From STF1-107 sp964457935 (GTDB taxonomy: Bacteria > Bacillota > Clostridia > Christensenellales > UBA1242), in the NCBI GenBank assembly GCA_964457935.1, contig CAYWFC010000031.1, positions 1 to 11,425 of the forward strand: DNA of 11,425 bases. Direction: 5' to 3'. Both the position numbers and the translations under genes were made by a program. Below the pieces are notes generated by a model that was given only the letters and a program-made list of their open reading frames with translations, did not search any database and was not told the origin of the DNA. Numbering within the stretch: the first letter of the stretch is position 1; the number at the start of each line of letters is the position of its first letter. Shown here in pieces: positions 4,678 to 11,425 of this stretch.

Positions 4678-6518
4678 AGTGTGCGTTTGAACCACCTCTC
4701 TATTTGAGTTTTTGGGATATTGTATACCACTGGTCTGCCATGTGGGCACAAAAGGACGGGCTTTTTGTCATCTAGTTTCTTTAATAATTCATCTATTTCT
4801 ATATCGTTTAATTTTTGCCCTGCTTTAACAGAGGCTTTGCATGCTCTCTGTGCGATTTGATATTTTAGACTTTTTGCAATGTTAGGCTTGAGATTTCGTA
4901 AATCGTGTAGCATATTGTCTACAAATATCTTCAGATTAATGTCTTTGAATGGTAATGGTACACTACTAATCTTCATATCTTGATTGCCAAAATGCTCAAT
5001 TTTGAAACCCATTTCTGATAAAATAGGCATCAAATTGTCCATTTGTTCTATTTCTGACACATTAAGTGAGTGTATATATGGGACAAGCAAGTCTTGGGTG
5101 ATGAGACAGTTGCCTTCCATTTGTTGACAAAATTTGTCATAATTTAGTCGTTCATGCCCAGCATGGAAATCGATTAACATTAGATTTTCATTCTTTTCTA
5201 GCACCAAAAATTCATTAAATGCGATGCCGATCACTTTGTAGTCTTTGAAGTTTGATTGTTGTATGAATTCATTTGGTAAAAAAGTAGTATTTTCTGCAGT
5301 TTCTTTCGATGTGTCGGGCGCAAAGATATTTGGTTGAGGTGTGCTTTGATTAAACGTAAGAGTAGTGGGGCTAAATTCTGAGATGGGAGCTTTTTCTATT
5401 TCTATTTCGCTCAGCATCTCATTAAAACTCTTGCCCTGCAATTTTTGCTGAGGCTCTGCAGGCTGAGTTGCAATGATCTCGTCACTGATGAAGTGTCGTT
5501 CTTCTAAGTCATTTGATGCGTACTGATTTTTTGATTTGAAATAATTAAACAATACGCTTTTGATAGCTTTGTAAACGAAATCGTACAAAGCACTAGGATT
5601 AGCGAATTTTACATTGGTCTTGCTTGGATGTACGTTGACATCGACTAATGTCGGGTCGAGCCGTAAATTCATAACGTAAACAGGAAACTGTCTGCTCATC
5701 AAAAACTCTTCAAAAGCTGAGTATACCGCTTTTGATATTATAGGTTCTATCACATATCTACCATTAACCATCAACGTCTGATAAGTCGTGTTCGGCTTCG
5801 TAAACTCTATATCGCACACATATCCAGATAATTCAAAAGTCCCATCACTTGAATTTATAGGTAGCAGATGCTGTGTATATTCGTTTCCATATACGCAAGA
5901 TATAGCGTCTCGCAATTCACCACCGACGTAGTTGTATATGATTTTGTCATCGGCGATATACTTGAGTTTTATGCTGGGATTAGCCAAAATATATTGAGAG
6001 ATTAGACTGGTGATATCATTCTCTTCGTATTTGCTTTTTTTCAAAAATTTTTTTCTAGCGGGTGTATTAAAGAATAAATTCGATACTTCTATCTTAGTGC
6101 CATTATTGCCAGCAGTCTGGATAATAGTACCAAATTCTCCGCCATTAATGCTAATCTCGTTAGCATAATCACTAGTTGTAGTCTTAGACGACATAGTGGT
6201 CTGCGATACACTCGAAATACTAGCTAGTGCTTCTCCCCTAAATCCTAGAGTAAGAATGTTTTCGATATCTTCAAAACTTTTGATTTTGCTCGTGGCGTGT
6301 GGCAAAAAAGCCTTTTTCATATCTTCGTATGCTATACCACAGCCATTGTCTTGCACACTGATGTAGTCTATACCACCGTTTTTGATTTCTACTATTATAG
6401 CATCAGCACCAGCGTCTATACTATTGTCGAGCAATTCTTTTACTACAGAAGATGGTTTCTCGACCACTTCACCAGCAGATATCCTATTGGTTATGCTTTG
6501 GTCCAATATATTAATCAT
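4674..6518 (-). CDS. mutL: DNA mismatch repair protein MutL, endonuclease type
   Basis: This 614-residue protein has a GHKL ATPase domain: catalytic Glu28 and Asn32 in ELLDNSIDA, DNGCGI (57-62), HATSK (74-78), GFRGEALASI (92-101), NTPARKKFL (151-159) and the transducer DVNVHPSK (293-300). A poorly conserved linker (about 325-420) follows, then a C-terminal dimerisation domain. That domain carries the nicking-endonuclease motif D450-F-H-A-G-H-E456, Q-R-A-C-K (557-561) and CPHGRP (591-596), as in bacteria lacking MutH. QDLLVP (475-480) fits the sliding-clamp-binding motif known from Bacillus MutL. Phe stands where Gln is usual in DQHA. AAGGAG (6526-6531) lies seven bases before the ATG, inside mutS. 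The gene overlaps mutS by 8 bases and miaA by 4, so all three are likely translated in a coupled way. Confidence 0.97.
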   Translation of the reverse strand: MINILDQSITNRISAGEVVEKPSSVVKELLDNSIDAGADAIIVEIKNGGIDYISVQDNGCGIAYEDMKKAFLPHATSKIKSFEDIENILTLGFRGEALASISSVSQTTMSSKTTTSDYANEISINGGEFGTIIQTAGNNGTKIEVSNLFFNTPARKKFLKKSKYEENDITSLISQYILANPSIKLKYIADDKIIYNYVGGELRDAISCVYGNEYTQHLLPINSSDGTFELSGYVCDIEFTKPNTTYQTLMVNGRYVIEPIISKAVYSAFEEFLMSRQFPVYVMNLRLDPTLVDVNVHPSKTNVKFANPSALYDFVYKAIKSVLFNYFKSKNQYASNDLEERHFISDEIIATQPAEPQQKLQGKSFNEMLSEIEIEKAPISEFSPTTLTFNQSTPQPNIFAPDTSKETAENTTFLPNEFIQQSNFKDYKVIGIAFNEFLVLEKNENLMLIDFHAGHERLNYDKFCQQMEGNCLITQDLLVPYIHSLNVSEIEQMDNLMPILSEMGFKIEHFGNQDMKISSVPLPFKDINLKIFVDNMLHDLRNLKPNIAKSLKYQIAQRACKASVKAGQKLNDIEIDELLKKLDDKKPVLLCPHGRPVVYNIPKTQIERWFKRTL

Positions 6519-9084
6519 TAATAGTCTCCTTGTCGCATAATTCTTTTAGTTGGATCAATGTCTCGAAGGCCAGCATTGGGCTCATATTGTTGAGATCTAA
6601 GTCCTTTATAATGCTCTCTGTTTTAGAGATATGCCTTTGTGGGGCTTTGGTGACTTTTACTGTATTTTGTTCTTGATTTTCTAGTACTTGTAATATATCT
6701 TTTGATCTATCAATGATCGCATCTGGCAATCCTGCCAGTGAAGCCACTTCTATACCGTAGCTACGCACTGCACTTCCGCGCATAATCTTTCTCAAGAACA
6801 CTAGTTTGCCATTAATTTCTTTGATGACTATGTTATAATTTTTGACGCCGTCTAGTTTGCCTTCTAATTCTGTCAATTCATGAAAATGTGTAGCGAATAG
6901 CGTCTTTGCTTTATAATTTTTGGTCAAATATTCCACAACGCTCCAAGCGATAGACAGACCGTCAAATGTGGATGTCCCTCTGCCTACTTCGTCTAAGATA
7001 ATCAGGCTTTTGTCGGTGGCAGAATGCAAAATATTCGCCACTTCGACCATCTCTACCATAAACGTGCTCTGCCCTACAGACAAATCATCGCTCGCACCTA
7101 TACGAGTAAATATCCTATCTACTATGCCTATCGTAGCGCTCTCTGCTGGGACAAAACATCCTATATGAGCCATTAGCGTAATCAATGCTATCTGGCGCAT
7201 ATATGTGCTCTTGCCCGCCATATTTGGGCCAGTCAGTATTATCAAGCGATCTGTACTATCATTCAAAGTAGTATCGTTGGCGATGAAACTATTCGTTTTT
7301 AGCATTTTTTCTATGACAGGATGTCTGCCGTTTTTGATGTTTAATGCGCTAGACACAGTCATTTCAGGCTTGCAATAGTTGTTTTCTACTGCGATAGTCG
7401 CAAAAGACGCCAGCACGTCAAAAAATGATAATGTCGTAGCTATTATTTGTATCTGCGAACAGTATTGCATCAAATAATCTTTTAGCGTAGCAAATATCTC
7501 GCTCTCTAGTTTTAATGCTTTGTCATGACTGGTGACAATGTCTTCCTCTAATTTCTTTAGGTCTTCTGTAATATATCTTTCTGCATTTTTTATAGTTTGT
7601 TTGCGGATATAGTAAAATGGGACTCTGTCTGAATTGACATTGGTGATCTCGATATAGTATCCAAATACTTTGTTGTACGATATTTTGAGATTTTTGATGC
7701 CAGTTTTTTCTTTCTCATCTGCTTCCATTTGCAGTATAACATTTTTTGAATTAGTGGATATTTCTCTATTGTAGTCCAGATCTGGGCTAACTCCTTTATT
7801 GATATATCCCCCATCTTTCATCAATGATGGACAATCAGGCGCAATAGTTTTTTGTATAGTATTGACTATTTCGGACATATCGATTAATTTTGAACTCAAA
7901 TCGTCCACGTATTCGTCATTTAGGTGACTGAGTATTTTCTTAATATCTGGCAAAACATCTAATGAATTTGCCAAAGCAAGGCAGTCTTTTGGCATGATAT
8001 TGCCATAGGCTAGTTTGCCCAATATACGTTCAATGTCTTGGACATTACATAATTGCATTTTCAGGGCTGTGCGAACGGAGGCGTTTTTGACTAGCATGTC
8101 GGTAATATGCAAGCGGTATTTTATTTGGTCAATGTCTTGCAATGGCTGTTTTAGCCATGAACGCAGTGCTCTTTTTCCTCCCAGAGTATCAGTCTTGTCC
8201 AATACCCACAGCAAACTGCCGTATTTTGACTTTTCGTGCATGGTCTCTTCTATCTCTAGATTTCGACGAGTGCTGAGATCTATATACATAAATTGGTCTT
8301 GGTTAATGACTTTTGGAAATTTTAGATGTTTTAGATCGCGTTTTTGAGTTTCCAATAGATATGTCAGCACTGCTCCGCACGCGGACAGCATCTCTGGAGT
8401 ATTAAAATCATAACCCTTTAGTGACACTAAATTGTATTGGTTGATGAGTGTCCTTTCTGTATTGAGTTTCTGAAATGCCCAATCATAATATTTCTCAAAA
8501 ACAAACTTTTCTGGGAAATTTTTAGTTAATTCATTTGACAATTTATATACCGCATCATCACATATTATTTGTGCTGGGCGGACCCTATTGATTTGGTCTA
8601 TGATATATGATTCATTATCGTCAGTTTTTGACTCCGAACAGTAAAATTCTCCTGTGGTAATATCGACGTATGCATAAGCATATTTGGCTTTCGACTTTAC
8701 TATGCACATTATGAAATTATTACGACTGACGTCGATCATATTGTCATCTATGACTGTGCCGGGCGTGATGATGCGCACTACGTCACGTGCTACTATTTCT
8801 TTAGGATTGGATGTCGGCTCTGATAGTTGCTCACATATGGCCAATTTATAGCCCTTTTGCACTAATTTTGCGGCGTATTGCTCATATGAGTGATACGGTA
8901 TGCCACACATAGGCACTTTGTCACCTGGGCCGTTGTTTTTGCCCGTTAATACTAAATCTAACTCTTTGCTGACGAGTTTGGCGTCTTCTCTAAACATTTC
9001 ATAAAAATCGCCCAAACGAAAAAATAAAATACAGTCTTGGTATTTTTTCTTTATCTCGTCATATTGATCCATCATTTTAGCCAT
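6511..9084 (-). CDS. mutS: DNA mismatch repair protein MutS
   Basis: MutS binds base-base mismatches and small loops, then recruits MutL. The 857-residue length is normal. The mismatch-reading motif is present in GDFYEMF, with Phe27 and Glu29. The middle connector, core and clamp domains run to about residue 590. The ABC-type ATPase follows: Walker A GPNMAGKST (619-627), the loop DDLSVGQSTFMVEM (666-679), Walker B LIILDE (694-699) with GRGTSTFDG, and the switch ATHFHEL (731-737). Residues 774-780 read RSYGIEV, near the usual RSYGIHV. A short helical C-terminal tail ends in LIQLKELC. AGGAG (9091-9095) lies six bases before the ATG and overlaps the miaB stop codon; the genes are nine bases apart. 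Nothing essential is missing. Confidence 0.98.
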   Translation of the reverse strand: MAKMMDQYDEIKKKYQDCILFFRLGDFYEMFREDAKLVSKELDLVLTGKNNGPGDKVPMCGIPYHSYEQYAAKLVQKGYKLAICEQLSEPTSNPKEIVARDVVRIITPGTVIDDNMIDVSRNNFIMCIVKSKAKYAYAYVDITTGEFYCSESKTDDNESYIIDQINRVRPAQIICDDAVYKLSNELTKNFPEKFVFEKYYDWAFQKLNTERTLINQYNLVSLKGYDFNTPEMLSACGAVLTYLLETQKRDLKHLKFPKVINQDQFMYIDLSTRRNLEIEETMHEKSKYGSLLWVLDKTDTLGGKRALRSWLKQPLQDIDQIKYRLHITDMLVKNASVRTALKMQLCNVQDIERILGKLAYGNIMPKDCLALANSLDVLPDIKKILSHLNDEYVDDLSSKLIDMSEIVNTIQKTIAPDCPSLMKDGGYINKGVSPDLDYNREISTNSKNVILQMEADEKEKTGIKNLKISYNKVFGYYIEITNVNSDRVPFYYIRKQTIKNAERYITEDLKKLEEDIVTSHDKALKLESEIFATLKDYLMQYCSQIQIIATTLSFFDVLASFATIAVENNYCKPEMTVSSALNIKNGRHPVIEKMLKTNSFIANDTTLNDSTDRLIILTGPNMAGKSTYMRQIALITLMAHIGCFVPAESATIGIVDRIFTRIGASDDLSVGQSTFMVEMVEVANILHSATDKSLIILDEVGRGTSTFDGLSIAWSVVEYLTKNYKAKTLFATHFHELTELEGKLDGVKNYNIVIKEINGKLVFLRKIMRGSAVRSYGIEVASLAGLPDAIIDRSKDILQVLENQEQNTVKVTKAPQRHISKTESIIKDLDLNNMSPMLAFETLIQLKELCDKETIND

Positions 9085-9093
9085 AATTGTCTC

Positions 9094-10398
9094 CTACTTT
9101 GTGGGTATGCCGTATAGTTTTTTGTTCTCATATTTGGTGATTATGATATCTTGAAAAGTCAAAATATTGGCGTTGGCGTTTTCTAGTACTATATCTTTGC
9201 CACCGTCAGTCAGTGCCAAATTTTCTGATATGACGAGGCAGTTATATACTTTGCCAACGTAATCTGCATTTATCTCGCTGGAAATGGATTTGTGCAGTTT
9301 GAGTAGTCTATTTACGCGTTCATTCTTGGTCTTGTATGGTACTTGGTCTGTGAATTCACTAGCAGGCGTGCCAGAACGCTTTGAGTATATGAAAGCGAAT
9401 ATTTGATTATATCTCACTTCTCGTACTAAGTCATACGTACATATAAAATCTGCCTCAGTCTCGCCGGGGAAGCCTACAATAATATCTGTACTAATACTCA
9501 TGTTAGGTACTTTCTGGCGCACTTTGGATATGATGTCTCTATAGTGCGCGATATCATATCGTCTATTCATTCGTTTCAGCACAGTATCACATCCTGATTG
9601 GACTGGCAAGTGCATCGCTTTAGCCATTTTAGGATGAGACAATACTTCTATTACTTCATCACTTAGATCCTTTGGATGAGAAGTCATATATTTGATTTTG
9701 AAATCACCCTCTATCTCGCAACACGCTTTCAGTAACTTCGCAAAACTACTACCGTCATTCAAATCCTTGCCATAAGAATTGACATTTTGACCTAAAAGAG
9801 TGATGTATTTGTATCCTTTTACGACCAATGACCGTACCTCGGCTAATATGTCATCCATCTTGCGACTACGCTCGCGTCCTCTCACGTATGGCACTATGCA
9901 ATAAGTACAAAAATTATTGCATCCATAGATGATATTCACATATGCATTGACTTTGTCGTCTCTAGTGCTGTCCAATTCGATATTTTCAATCAAATCACTC
10001 GTATCGATAATTCGCTTACGTGTGACTACATATTGCGATAGATATTCTGGTAATCTATGAATATTGTACGTGCCTAGTACTATATCTGCTACTTTTATAT
10101 CTTTTAGAGGATCGTATTTGGGGTGTTCTTGCTGTGTCATACAGCCACACAATACTACTATTTTGTTTGGGTTGATTTTTTTTGATTTTTTCAAATTCAT
10201 AATATTTGAAAATGCTCTGTCTTCAGCTCCTTCTCTAATACAGCATGTATTAAAAACAACGACGTCCGCGCTCTCTGGGTCGTCTGTGTGGCGCATGTTC
10301 ATATTTTCCAGCAATGCACGAATTTTTTCTGATTCGTGCACGTTCATTTGGCATCCATATGTCACTACATTGAATGTTTTGTTCTCGAAATATTTCAT
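9094..10398 (-). CDS. miaB: tRNA-2-methylthio-N6-dimethylallyladenosine synthase
   Basis: MiaB is a radical-SAM methylthiotransferase that adds a methylthio group at C2 of i6A37, the MiaA product. This 434-residue protein has the N-terminal methylthiotransferase domain with cysteines for the auxiliary cluster at 16 (YGCQMN), 52 (NTCCIRE) and 86 (CGCMTQQ). The radical-SAM motif is Cys160-x3-Cys164-x2-Cys167 (GCNNFCTYCIVPYVRGRERS), and LPVQSGCDTVLKRMNR and STDIIVGFPGETEADF lie downstream. It ends in a TRAM-like RNA-binding domain (about the last 60 residues, ADYVGKVYNCLV onward). The ATG at 10398 matches the usual family start. Upstream in-frame starts at 10407 and 10434 lie inside the promoter. 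No ribosome binding site precedes the ATG, and the predicted transcript starts at or next to it. It is the first gene of the operon. Confidence 0.96.
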   Translation of the reverse strand: MKYFENKTFNVVTYGCQMNVHESEKIRALLENMNMRHTDDPESADVVVFNTCCIREGAEDRAFSNIMNLKKSKKINPNKIVVLCGCMTQQEHPKYDPLKDIKVADIVLGTYNIHRLPEYLSQYVVTRKRIIDTSDLIENIELDSTRDDKVNAYVNIIYGCNNFCTYCIVPYVRGRERSRKMDDILAEVRSLVVKGYKYITLLGQNVNSYGKDLNDGSSFAKLLKACCEIEGDFKIKYMTSHPKDLSDEVIEVLSHPKMAKAMHLPVQSGCDTVLKRMNRRYDIAHYRDIISKVRQKVPNMSISTDIIVGFPGETEADFICTYDLVREVRYNQIFAFIYSKRSGTPASEFTDQVPYKTKNERVNRLLKLHKSISSEINADYVGKVYNCLVISENLALTDGGKDIVLENANANILTFQDIIITKYENKKLYGIPTK

Positions 10399-10491
10399 AT
10401 GAAGCATTATACCAAATTTTTTCTGTTTTTTCAACTAAATATGAAATCAAAACTAATAATTAGTCATATTTTGACAAATACTAATCAAGAA
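10399..10491. other. miaB / penicillin-binding protein divergent intergenic region
   Basis: This region of 93 bases carries the miaB promoter on the minus strand. No convincing plus-strand promoter was found for the penicillin-binding protein gene. The TTGACA at 10471-10476 has no -10 at the right distance, and ATGAAA (10441) with CATATT (10465) at 18 bases is only a weak candidate. A 13-base palindrome, ACTAAT-A-ATTAGT (10452-10464), is present; its half-site ACTAAT recurs at 10480-10485. Confidence 0.5.
10406..10434 (-). promoter_or_regulatory. Promoter of the miaB-mutS-mutL-miaA operon, near-leaderless
   Basis: On the minus strand, TTGAAA (-35, 10429-10434), 17 bases and a perfect TATAAT (-10, 10406-10411) preceded by TGG (extended element) form a strong promoter. 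Only seven bases separate the -10 from the miaB ATG, so transcription should begin at the ATG or within a base or two of it. No other promoter or terminator was evident between miaB and miaA. Confidence 0.8.
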
Positions 10492-11425
10492 ATGAAAAAA
10501 CAAAAATTAAAAAAGGTCTTAATAGTACTAATCATTGTTCTGGCGGTAGTAGTGACAGCAGGGATTTCTGCATTTGCCATAATGTACAGAAACACTAGCT
10601 TGGACATACATGCTATGACCAGCAACAATACTGGTGTATATTTATACGACAAAGACGGCGTCCAGCTAAATAATTCTATCAACGGAAACAAAGAGATTAT
10701 AGATACATCTACTTTGCCTGATTATGTATTGGATGCATTCATAGATACAGAGGACAAAAGGTTTTATTCACACAATGGCTACGACATCAAGCGAATATTC
10801 AAAGCCATGCTAGTAAATATCAAGTCTGGCTCAAAAAGTCAAGGCGCATCTACTATAACACAGCAACTAATAAAAAATACTCTACTCACATCTGACAAAA
10901 CATACAAGCGCAAATTGAAAGAACTAATATTATCTATCAAAACAGAGAAAGAATTTTCAAAAGCAGAAATATTGGATATGTATCTCAATTCTATCTACTT
11001 TGGGAATAACTCTTATGGCATACAAAATGCATCTAAAATGTACTTCAATAAAGATGCTACCGAACTCACAATCGCAGAATCTGCTACGTTGGCAGGCATC
11101 ATAAAATCTCCTGCCAATTATTCTCCTACTAACAACAAGGAGAATTGTACAAAGCGCCGAAATCTCATATTAAAACTATTGTACGATAATGAGCACATTA
11201 CCAAGAGCGAATACGACGAAGCTGTCTCCAGCGAAATAATATTAAGTACTTGTACTAACGGCTACATCAATAGTTACCAACAAATGGCGCTAAAAGAAGC
11301 TTGCCAGATTTTGAATTTGATAGAAAAAGACATTATAAAAGGTCAATATCAGATATATACATACCTAGATAGGGATGCACAAGATATATTGGAGAAAAAT
11401 CTACAGTCGTCTGTTAGAAGCATAC
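10492..11425 (+). CDS. Class A penicillin-binding protein (glycosyltransferase domain), 3' truncated
   Basis: The frame is open to the right edge, with 311 residues visible. A short Lys-rich cytoplasmic start (MKKQKLKKV) is followed by one membrane anchor (about 9-31). The peptidoglycan glycosyltransferase (GT51) domain follows: catalytic Glu87 in TEDKRFYSHNGYDIKR, QGASTITQQLIKN (117-129), KELILSIKTEKEFSKAEILDMYLNSIYFG (143-171) and LAGIIKSPANYSP (200-212). The transpeptidase domain would lie beyond the window. It polymerises lipid II outside the membrane. An in-frame ATG at 10441 would add 17 residues with no obvious purpose; 10492 gives the normal anchor layout, but neither start has a clear ribosome binding site. 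It diverges from miaB. It resembles PBP1A, but a subclass cannot be set from this fragment. Confidence 0.92.
   Translation, partial: MKKQKLKKVLIVLIIVLAVVVTAGISAFAIMYRNTSLDIHAMTSNNTGVYLYDKDGVQLNNSINGNKEIIDTSTLPDYVLDAFIDTEDKRFYSHNGYDIKRIFKAMLVNIKSGSKSQGASTITQQLIKNTLLTSDKTYKRKLKELILSIKTEKEFSKAEILDMYLNSIYFGNNSYGIQNASKMYFNKDATELTIAESATLAGIIKSPANYSPTNNKENCTKRRNLILKLLYDNEHITKSEYDEAVSSEIILSTCTNGYINSYQQMALKEACQILNLIEKDIIKGQYQIYTYLDRDAQDILEKNLQSSVRSI

Noticed and set aside
10250..10450. Short minus-strand open frame and similar frames inside mutS, mutL, miaB and padR
   Set aside because: They lie in other frames of well-supported genes and show no domain, ribosome binding site or sensible composition.
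10471..10476. TTGACA as the -35 of the penicillin-binding protein gene
   Set aside because: The sequence 16-18 bases downstream is an A-rich stretch inside the start of the gene with no resemblance to a -10.

Overview
The window comes from the chromosome of an A+T-rich bacterium, most likely an uncultured member of the Firmicutes (Clostridia-like). The evidence is a Gram-positive-type LexA, an endonuclease-type MutL, a miaB-mutS-mutL-miaA run, AGGAG-type ribosome binding sites, and a Clostridia-type chromosomal tyrosine recombinase next to lexA. No insertion sequence, prophage module, CRISPR array, tRNA or rRNA was seen. Nearly all the sequence is coding, and the longest non-coding stretch is about 220 bases (1764-1983).

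Layout. (1) 1-566, plus strand: the 3' part of a TVP38/TMEM64 (VTT-domain) membrane protein. It converges on (2) 579-1763, minus strand: a PadR-type winged-helix regulator fused through a long polar linker to four membrane segments. The two genes share a hairpin terminator. (3) 1764-1983: a divergent control region. It holds a padR promoter, a recombinase promoter and four abutting or overlapping dyads, one of which is a perfect 16-6-16 inverted repeat. (4) 1984-3039, plus: a tyrosine recombinase with all catalytic residues. (5) 3123-3728, plus: lexA, with its own extended -10 promoter and terminator. (6) 10398 down to 3772, minus: the tightly packed operon miaB-mutS-mutL-miaA, read from a strong promoter whose start point falls on or next to the miaB ATG. 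(7) 10492 to the right edge, plus: a class A penicillin-binding protein, truncated by the window.

How the genes work together. MutS and MutL are the mismatch-repair pair. MiaA and MiaB carry out successive steps of ms2i6A37 tRNA modification. Packing them together couples repair fidelity and decoding fidelity in one transcript. LexA is the SOS repressor, but its recognition helix looks divergent and no canonical Gram-positive SOS box is visible at its promoter.

The part least explained by known gene families is the regulator/recombinase divergent unit. A membrane-tethered PadR-like protein faces a tyrosine recombinase whose -10 lies inside an ATGT-N8-ACAT dyad, the spacing described for PadR operators. 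A dif/loxP-like inverted repeat sits just upstream. The regulatory and recombination roles proposed for this unit are inference.
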